Positions 50,195-59,751 are shown, numbered from the stretch's first letter. The stretch: 64,000 nucleotides of DNA from an uncultured Flavobacteriaceae bacterium (GCA_947500585.1 CANMSN010000005.1:62001-126000), one strand, 5' to 3'. A program made the numbers and translations. Notes: generated by a model not told the origin, from the sequence alone.

Positions 50195-51493
50195 ATGAAA
50201 AATTATTTATCAATCATAAGAAACGGTATGCTGATAGTTTTAATCGGTTTTACATGGTCTTGTGGTAAAGTTAAAAAGAATGATGTGAAAGAAGACGTTC
50301 AAACTAAAACAGTTTCAGCTAAAGATATTTTAGGTAATCCTGAGTATTTAGCTATGTCGTATGGCGGTTATAGGCATGCAGACCATGGTATTGAACCAAC
50401 ACTAGAAGAGCTAAAAGAAGATATGAAAATCCTGCATGCTTTAGGCATAAGAGTGGTTCGAACCTATAAAGTGCATTTGCCACAAGCAGAAAATCTTTTA
50501 AAAGCTATTAGTGAGTTAAAACAAAATGACCCAAGTTTTGAAATGTATGTGATGCTTGGTGCTTGGATAGATTGTAAAAATGCTTGGACAGACCAAGAAC
50601 CTATTCATAATGAAGAAAGTGAAGATAATAAACCACAGATGGAAAAAGCGGTTGCATTAGCTAACCAATATCCAGATATCGTAAAAATAATTGCGGTTGG
50701 TAATGAGGCTATGGTTAAATGGGCGGCTACGTATTATGTTGAGCCATGGGTTATTTTAAAATGGGTAAATTATCTTCAAGACTTGAAGAAAGAAGGAAAA
50801 TTACCAAAAGATTTATGGGTGACAAGTTCAGATAATTTTGCCTCTTGGGGCGGCGGAGGCGAAGAGTACCACGTAGAAGATTTGAATAACCTAATTAAAG
50901 CAGTAGATTTCCTTTCCGTTCACACTTACCCGATGCACGATACACATTATCAGCCTGAATTTTGGTTAAATCAAGAAGGTTTAGAGGGTAAAACAGATAT
51001 GGAAAAAATGGAAATTTCTATGTTAAGAGCTAAAGATTATGCGATTATGCAATCTGGAAACGTAAAAAAATACATGGAAAGCCTAGGGGTTAATAAACCT
51101 ATTCATATCGGAGAAACAGGATGGGCAAGTTTTTCTTCAGGGCATTATGGAACTACCGGATCTAAAGCTTGCGACGAGTATAAAGAAGCCCTTTACTATA
51201 AGCATATGAGAGACTGGACTAACGAAGCTGGAATGTCATGTTTTTATTTCGAAGGATTTGACGAACCCTGGAAAGGTGGAGATAATTCAGGGAATTCTGA
51301 AAAACACTTCGGATTATTCACTGTAGATGGTAAAGCAAAATATGTGCTTTGGGATGAAGTAGATAAAGGAACGTTTAAAGGATTAACAAGAAACGGAAAT
51401 ACAATAACCAAAACCTATAACGGCAATAAAGAAGATTTAATGAAAGACGTAGAAGTGCCCCCAACTTCTGAAGAGTGGCATGCGAATCAATAA
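50195..51493 (+). CDS. GH17-like beta-1,3-glucanase lipoprotein
   Basis: 432 residues with signal and lipobox TWSC (Cys23), followed by a charged linker. Catalytic residues by motif are Glu171 in AVGNEAM and Glu307 in HIGETGW. It is a paralogue of the gene 2 bp upstream and shares the C-terminal tail pattern GLTRxGxxITKTxNGxKEDL. It is probably periplasmic or surface-exposed and cuts laminarin oligosaccharides. Compared with plant and yeast GH17 enzymes it has extra loops, so exact action is uncertain. Confidence 0.87.
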   Translation: MKNYLSIIRNGMLIVLIGFTWSCGKVKKNDVKEDVQTKTVSAKDILGNPEYLAMSYGGYRHADHGIEPTLEELKEDMKILHALGIRVVRTYKVHLPQAENLLKAISELKQNDPSFEMYVMLGAWIDCKNAWTDQEPIHNEESEDNKPQMEKAVALANQYPDIVKIIAVGNEAMVKWAATYYVEPWVILKWVNYLQDLKKEGKLPKDLWVTSSDNFASWGGGGEEYHVEDLNNLIKAVDFLSVHTYPMHDTHYQPEFWLNQEGLEGKTDMEKMEISMLRAKDYAIMQSGNVKKYMESLGVNKPIHIGETGWASFSSGHYGTTGSKACDEYKEALYYKHMRDWTNEAGMSCFYFEGFDEPWKGGDNSGNSEKHFGLFTVDGKAKYVLWDEVDKGTFKGLTRNGNTITKTYNGNKEDLMKDVEVPPTSEEWHANQ

Positions 51494-51514
51494 GGATATA
51501 CTAAAGTAACTTAT

Positions 51515-53008
51515 ATGAAAACGTTAAAAAATATAATATTATTTACAGCAACCTTGATGATGATAAGTTGTAATAATGATGAGAAAGTGTTAGAGGTTGA
51601 AGTTTTCGAAACTTCAGCAAGTGGTAATAAGCTTACTAAACTTACTGAGTTTGAAAACTCAGATGAGAAAGTATCAATTAAGTTGATTCCTGAACAAGAA
51701 TTTCAAACCATTACAGGTTTTGGAGGTGCATTTACAGAATCTTCGGCGTATTTATTAAATAAGTTGAGTAAAGAAAATCGTAAAAAGATTATCGATGGAT
51801 ATTTCAGTAAAGAAGGTGCGCACTATTCTTTAACCAGAACGCACATGAACTCTTGTGATTTTTCATTAAGTAATTACTCGTATACACCCGTAGAAGATGA
51901 TAAAGAACTGGAACATTTTAATATTGAAGAAGATAAAGATGATTTAATTCCATTTATAAAAGAGGCCTTGGAAGCGTCTACAGATGGATTCAAAATTTTT
52001 GGATCACCATGGACAGCTGCGCCTTGGATGAAAGATAACAATAATTGGGTTGGAGGTAAATTACTTCCAGAATATTATGATACTTGGGCTTTGTTTTTCT
52101 CAAAGTATGCAGACGCTTACAAAGCAGAAGGTATTGATATCTGGGGCTTTACTGTTGAAAATGAGCCTTTAGGTAATGGCAATAACTGGGAAAGTATGCA
52201 TTACACGCCCGATGAAATGACAGACTTCGTTCAGAACTACTTAGGGCCAAAACTAGAAGCAGATGGAAAAGGACATTTAAAAATATTAGGTTACGATCAA
52301 AATAGAGAACACTTAAAAGAATGGGTTGATTCTCAATATAAAAATGAAGAAACATCTAAATATTTTGACGGTACAGCCATTCACTGGTATGCAAGTACGT
52401 TTGAGGTGTTTCCAGAAGAATTGCAATATGCACATAACAAAGCACCAAATAAACTTTTAATTCAATCTGAAGCCTGTGTTGATGCCGAAATTCCTGTTTG
52501 GGAAGATGATGCATGGTATTGGAAAAAAGAAGCAACAGATTGGGGTTGGGATTGGGCGCCAGAAGAAGACAAATATTTACACCCCAAATATGCACCCGTT
52601 AATCGTTATGCCAGAGATATTATTGGTTGTATGAATAATTGGGTTGACGGATGGGTAGATTGGAATATGGTACTTGATACCAAAGGAGGTCCCAACTGGT
52701 TTAAAAACTGGTGTATTGCTCCTGTAATTGTTAATCCAGATGAAGATCAGGTATATTTCACACCACTTTACTATACCATGGCTCACTTCAGTAAGTTTAT
52801 AAGACCAGGCGCTAAAGTAATTGGTTTGGAAAATTCTGATGATAAATTAATGGCAACGGCAGCTATAAATCCTGATGGCTCAACGGCAGTGGTACTTTTT
52901 AATGAATCTAAAACTCCAAAAACTATTAACCTATCATTAAAAGATAAAAATGTAGATATACAAATAAGTGGGCAAGCAATTCAAACCATATTAATATCAA
53001 GCTCATAA
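51515..53008 (+). CDS. GH30 lipoprotein (beta-1,6-glucanase/beta-glucosidase type)
   Basis: 497 residues with the lipobox MMISC (Cys19). GH30 hallmarks are QTITGFGGAFTESSAY, the acid/base Glu217 in VENEPLG, the nucleophile Glu319 in QSEACVD, GSPWTAAPWMK and the WVDGWVDWNMVLD block. Clan GH-A enzymes of GH30 subfamilies 1 and 3 are glucosylceramidase-like and beta-1,6-glucanase types. In this locus it would remove the beta-1,6-linked glucose branches of laminarin. It is exported as a lipoprotein. It follows the GH17 gene by 21 bp. Confidence 0.92.
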   Translation: MKTLKNIILFTATLMMISCNNDEKVLEVEVFETSASGNKLTKLTEFENSDEKVSIKLIPEQEFQTITGFGGAFTESSAYLLNKLSKENRKKIIDGYFSKEGAHYSLTRTHMNSCDFSLSNYSYTPVEDDKELEHFNIEEDKDDLIPFIKEALEASTDGFKIFGSPWTAAPWMKDNNNWVGGKLLPEYYDTWALFFSKYADAYKAEGIDIWGFTVENEPLGNGNNWESMHYTPDEMTDFVQNYLGPKLEADGKGHLKILGYDQNREHLKEWVDSQYKNEETSKYFDGTAIHWYASTFEVFPEELQYAHNKAPNKLLIQSEACVDAEIPVWEDDAWYWKKEATDWGWDWAPEEDKYLHPKYAPVNRYARDIIGCMNNWVDGWVDWNMVLDTKGGPNWFKNWCIAPVIVNPDEDQVYFTPLYYTMAHFSKFIRPGAKVIGLENSDDKLMATAAINPDGSTAVVLFNESKTPKTINLSLKDKNVDIQISGQAIQTILISSS

Positions 53009-53043
53009 TAAATAAATTTAATACTAACTAAAACCAAAATAAG

Positions 53044-54606
53044 ATGAAACACACAGTAACGCCTTTAAAAGATAGAGTCCCTTTAGGGCAAAAAGCTGCC
53101 TTTGGAGCAGGTCATTTCGTGCTTAATTTATTGCCAGGGGCACTTGGGTTTTTCATGTTTTTTTTGCTAACAGCATTTGGAATGGATCCGCTTTATGCGG
53201 GTATTTTAGGAGCTTTACCAAGATTGTTTGATGCGGTTTCAGACCCAATAATGGGTTTTATTTCAGATAACACCAAGTCAAAATGGGGCAGAAGAAGACC
53301 TTTTATTTTTGTTGGCGCAATTTTAAGTGGGATACTATTTGCTTTAACATGGCAAATGAATCCGGATAATTCTCAAATGTATAATTTTTGGTATTTCCTG
53401 ATTTTAACCATATTATTTTTAGCAGGAAATACGATGTATGCGACGCCTTTAGTAGGTCTAGGTTATGAAATGACTTCAGATTATAACGAGCGAACTAGAT
53501 TAATGGCTTTTTCTAATACTGTCGGACAAATAGCGTGGATGATTGTGCCTTGGTTTTGGGTAATAATTGCAGATCCTGAAGTTTATGAAACACAAGCCGA
53601 AGGTGTAAGACATTTATCTATAATTGTTGGTTCAGTTTGTGCTGTTGTGGGGTTATTACCTGCAATTTTTTGCAGAGGTATTGATTCGGCTAACATGGAA
53701 AATAGAAAAGAAATTAATTTAAAGTCGTTAGGGTCTAATATGAAAGACCTTTGGGCAGGAATTAAGCAAGTGTCAAAAAACAAGCCATTTATGAAACTTT
53801 GTGGTGCGACCTTTTTAGTGTTTAATGGCTTTCAATTAGTGGCGGCATTTAGTGTATATATCATTGTATTTTATATGTATAATGGAAGTTATGCAAGTGC
53901 AGGAACTTGGCCAGCTTGGTTTTCTACAATTACAGCTATAACTACAGCATTTATTGTCATACCTATAATATCAGCAATGGCTAATAAGTGGGGTAAGCGA
54001 AGAGCTTTTATCATTTCAACTGTTATTTCTATTATTGGCTACATACTTAAATGGTGGGGCTTTGATAATGAGCTAAATCAAGAATTTAATAATACAGGTT
54101 TCGGTCAATCCCTAAATAGTGGTGTTGCTTCGTTATTTGAATACATGAATCCTTTTTTAGAAAGTATAGGAATGTCATGGTTTAGTATAGATACAAGTAT
54201 AGGTTCGCCCTGGTTAATCTTTTTACCAATTCCATTTATTGCTTTTGGGTTAGGCGGATTGTTTACCCTGATGATGAGTATGACTGCCGATGTGTGCGAT
54301 TTAGATGAATTAAGAAATGGTATGCCTCGTAAAGAAGGTACTTTTGGAGCCATTTATTGGTTAATGGTTAAAATAGGGCAGTCTATTGCTTTATTTTTAG
54401 GAGGATTGGTATTAAAACTTGTAGGATTTATTTCTGATGCTCCAACACAAACGGCTGAAACCATGCATAGTTTAAGAATAGCAGATATTGTTATACCATC
54501 ATTAACCGCAGGTATTGCAATTTGGATTATGTACAAATATAGCCTTAGTGAAGCAAGAGCTCGAGAAATTAAAGCAGAATTAATAGAGCGAAGAGGCGAA
54601 CTATAA
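53044..54606 (+). CDS. GPH-family (glycoside-pentoside-hexuronide) sugar:cation symporter
   Basis: 520 residues, 12 helices. The GPH signatures are AFGAGHFVLNLLPGALGFFM, DAVSDPIMGFISDNTKSKWGRRRPF, GYEMTSDYNERTRLMAFS and MSMTADVCDLDELRNGMPRKEGTFGAIYW. It is distinct in family from the MFS porter at 43888, so the locus has two inner-membrane importers, perhaps for products of different length or linkage such as gentiobiose versus laminaribiose. It is preceded by GH30 and followed by a third GH17-like gene. Confidence 0.9.
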   Translation: MKHTVTPLKDRVPLGQKAAFGAGHFVLNLLPGALGFFMFFLLTAFGMDPLYAGILGALPRLFDAVSDPIMGFISDNTKSKWGRRRPFIFVGAILSGILFALTWQMNPDNSQMYNFWYFLILTILFLAGNTMYATPLVGLGYEMTSDYNERTRLMAFSNTVGQIAWMIVPWFWVIIADPEVYETQAEGVRHLSIIVGSVCAVVGLLPAIFCRGIDSANMENRKEINLKSLGSNMKDLWAGIKQVSKNKPFMKLCGATFLVFNGFQLVAAFSVYIIVFYMYNGSYASAGTWPAWFSTITAITTAFIVIPIISAMANKWGKRRAFIISTVISIIGYILKWWGFDNELNQEFNNTGFGQSLNSGVASLFEYMNPFLESIGMSWFSIDTSIGSPWLIFLPIPFIAFGLGGLFTLMMSMTADVCDLDELRNGMPRKEGTFGAIYWLMVKIGQSIALFLGGLVLKLVGFISDAPTQTAETMHSLRIADIVIPSLTAGIAIWIMYKYSLSEARAREIKAELIERRGEL

Positions 54607-54641
54607 TTTAGAGTATTAATTAATTTTTATTTAAAAATAAC

Positions 54642-55526
54642 ATGTCATATAGAGAAGATAAAATAAGATCTTTAGCTGGATTAAATCTGGATAATAAAAC
54701 CCCTAAAGGCTTACATAATTTATTCAGAAGAGTATTAAAAGGAGGTATGCATGGGATATGTTTTAGCCCATACGAAGAAGGTCAAGAACCAGGAGAGCAA
54801 ATAACAGAAAAGCAAATAAGAAGACGCATGAAAATCATTAAGCCATATACCAAATGGATTCGGTCTTTTTCTTGTACAGATGGAAACGAATTAATACCCA
54901 TTATAGCTAAGGAATATGGTATAAAAACCTTAGTTGGTGCGTGGTTAGGCGATGATCCAGAAATTAACAAAAAGGAAATTGCAGGACTTATAAAACTAGC
55001 AAAAGAAGGCTATGTAGATATTGCTGCTGTTGGTAACGAAGTTATGTATAGAAAAGACTTAACTGAAGATGAACTTTTAGCTTTTATGTATCAAGTTAAG
55101 GAAGCTATTCCAGATGTACCAATGGGCTATGTTGATGCCTATTACGAGTTTAGTCACAGACCTAGAATTACTGAGGCTTGTGATGTTATTTTAGCTAACT
55201 GTTATCCGTATTGGGAAGGTTGTAGTCAAGAATATGCATTAGTTTATATGAGAGACATGTATAATCAGGCCAGAGACGCTGGAAATGGGAAAAAAGTAAT
55301 TATTACAGAAACTGGGTGGCCATCTTATGGAGAAGGGCTTCAAGGTGCTATACCATCACATGATAATGCGATAAAGTATTTTATAAACTCCCAAGTATGG
55401 TCTGCTGCAGATGATATAGAAATGTTCTATTTTTCATCATTTGATGAAAGCTGGAAAGTTGGAGCAGAAGGTGACGTAGGAGCCTATTGGGGACTTTGGG
55501 ATAAGGATGAAAACTTAAAGTTTTAA
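54642..55526 (+). CDS. Compact GH17-like protein, cytoplasmic
   Basis: 294 residues, no signal peptide. GH17-like motifs are VGNEVMYRKDL with Glu133 and ITETGWPSYGEG with Glu223, plus LKGGMHGICFSPYEEGQ at the first strand and MFYFSSFDESWKVG near the end. It is much shorter than the two upstream GH17-like proteins and only distantly similar, resembling the catalytic part of GH17 glucan-modifying enzymes. In the cytoplasm it could shorten or rearrange beta-1,3-oligosaccharides ahead of the phosphorylase. It is the last gene before a terminator. Confidence 0.83.
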   Translation: MSYREDKIRSLAGLNLDNKTPKGLHNLFRRVLKGGMHGICFSPYEEGQEPGEQITEKQIRRRMKIIKPYTKWIRSFSCTDGNELIPIIAKEYGIKTLVGAWLGDDPEINKKEIAGLIKLAKEGYVDIAAVGNEVMYRKDLTEDELLAFMYQVKEAIPDVPMGYVDAYYEFSHRPRITEACDVILANCYPYWEGCSQEYALVYMRDMYNQARDAGNGKKVIITETGWPSYGEGLQGAIPSHDNAIKYFINSQVWSAADDIEMFYFSSFDESWKVGAEGDVGAYWGLWDKDENLKF

Positions 55527-55569
55527 ATCCGTTTCGTTTACTTAATTTAAGTAGCAAATAATCAGTTTT

Positions 55570-55606
55570 AAATCCATGTAAATTTTTCAATTCATATGGA
55601 TTTTTT
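55570..55606 (+). terminator. Terminator of the transporter/phosphorylase/GH17/GH30 operon
   Basis: AAATCCAT (55570-55577) pairs with ATGGATTT (55596-55603) across an AT-rich 18-base loop, followed by TTT. Confidence 0.55.
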
Positions 55607-55745
55607 CATTCATAGTTTATGTGTAATATTTTGATTTTTAGCATTTAATGTCATGATAGTGATAAAAATTTGGTTTTAAATTACTCTTATTGTATTAAAT
55701 ACTTTACTATATATTAAAAGGCTACAATACATGTTATATTATTAC

Positions 55746-55925
55746 CACAACATTACCACAACATTAAAAAATAAAGGGCAATTAGCCAAAGCTTCAAATT
55801 AGTTTAAATTCATTAAAACACCGATAAACAACAAATAATAACGACATATTGCTAAATAAGTAGAAATAGCCATGTTTTTTTGTTTTGTATGTTTTTTGTT
55901 GGGGTGTTATTTGTGTATTTCGCAA
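55746..55925 (+). promoter_or_regulatory. Shared control module, copy 3 (upstream of the secreted binding protein)
   Basis: CACAACATT occurs twice (55746-55754, 55757-55765), without the CCTATAC half. Box 2 begins at 55884 and contains GTATGTTTTTTGTTGGGG. A following TTCGCAAAA has the same distance from the T-run as TTAGCAAAT in copy 2. Confidence 0.65.
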
Positions 55926-55984
55926 AATTTTATGGGTAATTTTATAAATATATTAAACTTAATATTAATTTAAACAAATACATT

Positions 55985-57469
55985 ATGAAAAAAATTACTT
56001 TTTTATTAATCCTTTTGACTTTGTCTTTAGGATATTCACAACAACAAACATATGTGTTAGATTTTGAGACAGGTACCACATCTGGTAATACTGGTACTTG
56101 GAATAGCTTTGAAGGAGCTAACCCAGAAACTATTATTGATAATCCAGATTTAGATGGAACAAATTCAACACTTAGTAAAGTTTTAAGAATTACTGCACCT
56201 AGCACAGCTAACCAATTTGCAGGTTTTGATAATTCGTTTGCAGCTAGTGCATTTGGAACATGGAAGATAGATGCTGCAGTTTCTAGTAATATGACTATAA
56301 CTATAGATGTTAACAAAAATTATATTGGAACTATTGGCGTCAAAATGGTAACAAATACTGGTGCTACGCCTTTTCAAATCACAGATCAAAATGTTGCAAA
56401 TGCAGTAGTAAATGAGTGGCAAACACTTACTTACACAATTCCAGCAATTCCACCAACTTTAGAGACTAATATTAGCGCTATTGTTATTTTCTTAGATCCT
56501 TCAGCTCCAAGAGATGGTTCTGTTCCATCAGAATTAGTGCTTCATGTTGATAACATAACTTGGAATGCTGAAAAATTAACAGATCCAGTTGCTCCTACGT
56601 GTTCAGATGGAGTGCAAAATGGAGACGAAACTGGAATTGATTGTGGGGGTATGACTTGTTCGGCTTGTATTACAGACCCAACTGTTAATGCACCTACTCC
56701 TGGTACACCAGAAAGTGAAGTGCTTTCTGTTTACAGTGATGCTTACACAACTAATACGGTAACTAATTTTAATTTTCAAGATTTCACTGGTGGTGGTCCT
56801 AATGCCGAAGTAGAAATAGAAGGTGTTGGAAATGGGAAAACGGGTAATCTACAGAACTTAAGTTTTTATGGACCTGCATTTGACGCTATAAATTTAACAA
56901 GTTACAATTGGGTACATTTAGATTATTATGCTACCACTTCAAGTTCTATCAAATTTTTTGTAATAGATGGTGATTTGGGAGCTTGTTGTGGAGATGCAAG
57001 AGAACCTAGGTATACTATAGAACCATCGGGTGGTGACGAAGTTTTAGTGCAAGGTTCATGGCAAAGTGTTAATATTCCATTATCATTCTTCATAAATAAT
57101 CCATCATTAGCAGGATTAACTTGGGATGGAAATCCAGTTACTCAATTAAAATTTGAAGGTAATGGAAATTTATTTTTTGATAATATTTATTTTTCAGTTA
57201 ATGAAGGTACTACTTTAGGAACTGATGATTTTTCAAAAACTTCATTCAGAACATACCCAAACCCAACACAAGATAGTTGGACTATTGAAACACAAAATGT
57301 TAGAATAGCTTCAATTACAGTATACGATGTATTAGGCAAAAGCGTAATGGCTATACAACCTAATGAAGATAAAGCTGTTATTGATGGTTCTAGCTTAAAA
57401 TCTGGTTTATATTTTGCTAAGGTTGAAACTGCTGAAGGTGTTAGTAGTGTTAAACTTATTAAGAAATAA
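55985..57469 (+). CDS. T9SS-exported two-module carbohydrate-binding protein
   Basis: 494 residues: a signal peptide (1-19), a first beta-sandwich module (about 21-195, YVLDFETGT ... ELVLHVDNITWNAE), a Cys-rich linker (CSDGVQNGDETGIDCGG with further CSAC), a second module (about 235-400, SEVLSVYSDAYT ... GNLFFDNIYFS) and a T9SS type A sorting domain (about 415-494, RTYPNPTQDSW to KLIKK). No catalytic residues are seen. It is probably exported to the surface or medium to bind laminarin. It has its own copy of the control module and is followed by a terminator, so it is a single-gene unit. Confidence 0.85.
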   Translation: MKKITFLLILLTLSLGYSQQQTYVLDFETGTTSGNTGTWNSFEGANPETIIDNPDLDGTNSTLSKVLRITAPSTANQFAGFDNSFAASAFGTWKIDAAVSSNMTITIDVNKNYIGTIGVKMVTNTGATPFQITDQNVANAVVNEWQTLTYTIPAIPPTLETNISAIVIFLDPSAPRDGSVPSELVLHVDNITWNAEKLTDPVAPTCSDGVQNGDETGIDCGGMTCSACITDPTVNAPTPGTPESEVLSVYSDAYTTNTVTNFNFQDFTGGGPNAEVEIEGVGNGKTGNLQNLSFYGPAFDAINLTSYNWVHLDYYATTSSSIKFFVIDGDLGACCGDAREPRYTIEPSGGDEVLVQGSWQSVNIPLSFFINNPSLAGLTWDGNPVTQLKFEGNGNLFFDNIYFSVNEGTTLGTDDFSKTSFRTYPNPTQDSWTIETQNVRIASITVYDVLGKSVMAIQPNEDKAVIDGSSLKSGLYFAKVETAEGVSSVKLIKK

Positions 57470-57513
57470 ATAATAATTAATAGCAATAGTAAAGTACTTA
57501 GCGTTATAAGTAC

Positions 57514-57546
57514 AAAAAAGGTTTAGCGTCATGCTAAACCTTTTTT
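57514..57546. terminator. Bidirectional terminator between convergent genes
   Basis: AAAAAAGGTTTAGC (57514-57527) and GCTAAACCTTTTTT (57533-57546) form a 14-bp perfect stem with a 5-base loop and A/T runs on both sides. It serves the binding-protein gene on the plus strand and the formylglycine-enzyme-like gene on the minus strand. Confidence 0.85.
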
Positions 57547-57583
57547 ATTTAACGAATTTAAAAATTTTCTTGAGGTAATTTTT

Positions 57584-58696
57584 TTAATCAATTAACATTT
57601 CTGGGTCTGCAACTGTTCTGAACCCAACATGTTCAGATGACGAATCCATACTAGTACCCATTCTAGAAGATACTCTATAACTTGCACAGTATGAATCGCT
57701 GCATAAAAACGATCCACCCTTAATTACTTTTTCCTGAGCGTAAGGATTATTAGGGTTGTAGGCTTTTTCCGCTCCTTTTGGATTCGTTATGGTTGTTTCA
57801 AGAGCTGCAAGCTCCTTATAATAGTTAATGTTATACCAATCGGAAGTTATTTCCCAAACATTTCCAGCCATGTCGTATAGTCCAAAACCATTTAAAGGAT
57901 AGGTTTTTACTGGAGCAGTTCTTTCATAACCATCTTCTAAAGTGTTATTTACAGGAAATTCACCTTCCCAACTATTCGCTCTTTGAGATAACTGAGACCT
58001 ATCATCACCCCATAAATATATAGTGCTATTTTTATTACCTCTAGCGGCATATTCCCACTCTGCTTCAGTAGGTAAACGTCTTCCTGCCCATTTGCAATAA
58101 GCTAATGCATCTTCATAACAGACATGTACAACAGGATGATTTTCTTTGCCTTCTATATTACTATCTGGCCCGTTTGGATGCCGCCAATTTGTACCTATAG
58201 ACCATCGCCACCATTGTGAAAAATCAAATAAATTAGGAACAGACGTTTTTGTTTTCTTGAAAAGTAATGAACCTGGTTGTAAAATAGTATCATGCGGTTT
58301 TGGTGTGCCTTCTGGAAGCTGTTTTTTCATGTCTTCCCAACTAATTTTTCTTTCGGCTATGGTGATATAACCCGTTTCTTCAACAAATGTTTTAAATTGA
58401 GCATTGGTTACTTCTGTAATATCCATAAAAAAGCCATCAACCGTAACGGGGTGTTGTGGCCTTTCGTGTTGCATTGCCGTTTGATCTTGCGGTACTGCAC
58501 CTTGCATAAAAGTTCCTGAAGGAATCCAAAGCATACCATCTGGAGGATTATTTATTAAACTATCACTTACAAGAGTATGTGCAATAACTTCTTTTGGCTG
58601 GTCAACAACAGAATCTTTATCAGATTTGTTTTCCTTACATGCATACACAAGAAAAAGAATAACAATCAGATTAAATATGCGAGAATTTAGATTCAT
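57584..58696 (-). CDS. Lipoprotein with formylglycine-generating-enzyme (SUMF1) fold and both active-site cysteines
   Basis: 370 residues from the Met at 58696 (MNLNSRIF), with the lipobox LVYAC (Cys20). The FGE-sulfatase domain spans about 53-365: MLWIPSGTFMQGA, the EVTNAQFKTF block, RRLPTEAEWEYAARG, FGLYDMAGNVWE and GGSFLCSDSYCASYRVSSR. The last motif keeps both cysteines (Cys332 and Cys337) with the spacing of the human FGE active pair, unlike many SUMF1-fold proteins of gliding or structural type. Known FGEs oxidise a sulfatase cysteine to formylglycine. There is no sulfatase gene in this window, so the partner is unknown. An upstream in-frame Met at 58735 is less likely because the signal peptide would start late. 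Confidence 0.82.
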   Translation of the reverse strand: MNLNSRIFNLIVILFLVYACKENKSDKDSVVDQPKEVIAHTLVSDSLINNPPDGMLWIPSGTFMQGAVPQDQTAMQHERPQHPVTVDGFFMDITEVTNAQFKTFVEETGYITIAERKISWEDMKKQLPEGTPKPHDTILQPGSLLFKKTKTSVPNLFDFSQWWRWSIGTNWRHPNGPDSNIEGKENHPVVHVCYEDALAYCKWAGRRLPTEAEWEYAARGNKNSTIYLWGDDRSQLSQRANSWEGEFPVNNTLEDGYERTAPVKTYPLNGFGLYDMAGNVWEITSDWYNINYYKELAALETTITNPKGAEKAYNPNNPYAQEKVIKGGSFLCSDSYCASYRVSSRMGTSMDSSSEHVGFRTVADPEMLID

Positions 58697-58849
58697 TTGA
58701 AATAGTTTAATGGTGAATTTCAGCAAAAATATCAATTAATTATTTCAAAAAAAGCAAATCTATTTTAAAGTAATTTTTTTAACATGCTTTTAGCAGTTTT
58801 CTATCCTTTATGTTTTAATTACCTTTGTGACACTTAAATACATAAGTTT

Positions 58850-59707
58850 ATGATATATTCTATGACAGGTTACGGAAAATCTGTTTTGCAATTACCAACA
58901 AAAAAAATAACCATAGAGCTTAAATCGCTAAACAGTAAAAGTTTAGATTTAAACGCTAGAATGCCTTCTATTTATAGAGAAAAGGAACTTACTATACGAA
59001 AGCTTCTTGCTGATAAATTGGTAAGAGGTAAAGTAGATTTTTCAATTTATGTTGAAGCCACTGCTGAAGATACCTCGACTCAAATTAACACGCCTGTTGT
59101 TAAACAATATATGAAACAACTTAGAGAGGTAGTTAATAGTGATGATTTAGAACTCCTCAAAATGGCTGTGCGTTTTCCAGATGCCTTAAATACCGTACGA
59201 GAAGAAATTGACGAAACCGAATGGCAAGCTATTGAAGAAGCTATAAATACAGCCATAACCGAATTAAATAACTACAGACTAAACGAAGGAAAAGTACTTG
59301 AACAAGACTTTAATAACCGTGTGGTTGAGATAAGTAATATTCTAGATCAGGTTATTGAAATGGATCCTGAGCGCGTTGAAGGTGTTCGCGAACGTTTACA
59401 AAAAGGTGTTTCAGAACTAAAAGAGAAGTATGATGAAAACCGATTTGAACAAGAACTCGTTTACTACATTGAAAAATTTGATATTACCGAGGAGAAAGTA
59501 CGTTTAAAAAACCATTTAAATTATTTTACTGAATCTATAAATTCAAAAGATTCTAACGGAAAAAAACTTGGGTTTATAAGTCAGGAAATGGGCAGAGAAA
59601 TTAATACTATTGGTTCTAAAAGTAACTATGCGCCTATGCAACAGTTGGTTGTGCAAATGAAAGACGAATTGGAGAAAATTAAGGAACAGTTATTGAATGT
59701 GCTGTAG
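58850..59707 (+). CDS. yicC: YicC-family endoribonuclease
   Basis: 285 residues, close to the usual length. The N-terminal MIYSMTGYGKSVLQLPTKKITIELKSLNSKSLDLNARMP and the C-terminal DSNGKKLGFISQEMGREINTIGSKSNYAP are the defining blocks of YicC/YloC proteins. It is cytoplasmic; family members are metal-dependent ribonucleases involved in stress physiology. It heads a yicC-gmk-nadD cluster, an order I know from other Flavobacteria. An upstream AT-rich region separates it from the divergent lipoprotein gene. Confidence 0.93.
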   Translation: MIYSMTGYGKSVLQLPTKKITIELKSLNSKSLDLNARMPSIYREKELTIRKLLADKLVRGKVDFSIYVEATAEDTSTQINTPVVKQYMKQLREVVNSDDLELLKMAVRFPDALNTVREEIDETEWQAIEEAINTAITELNNYRLNEGKVLEQDFNNRVVEISNILDQVIEMDPERVEGVRERLQKGVSELKEKYDENRFEQELVYYIEKFDITEEKVRLKNHLNYFTESINSKDSNGKKLGFISQEMGREINTIGSKSNYAPMQQLVVQMKDELEKIKEQLLNVL

Positions 59708-59751
59708 AAAGTAAATAGTATTGAGGTAGTATTAGTAAATAGAAAATAGTC

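Larger units (their letters stand above)
55527..55984 (+). other. 458-bp intergenic region: terminator plus third copy of the control module
   Basis: It contains a terminator (55570-55606) and the third module copy (55746-55925). I see no coding potential and no tRNA or transposon features. Confidence 0.7.

Noticed and set aside
55942-56316. Open frame of 124 codons on the minus strand crossing the start of the secreted binding protein
   Set aside because: It overlaps the control region and signal peptide of a well-supported gene and shows no domain features.
57584-58696. Assignment as a gliding-motility GldJ/GldK-type lipoprotein
   Set aside because: It keeps both FGE cysteines and has no gld neighbours, so I describe it as FGE-like instead.
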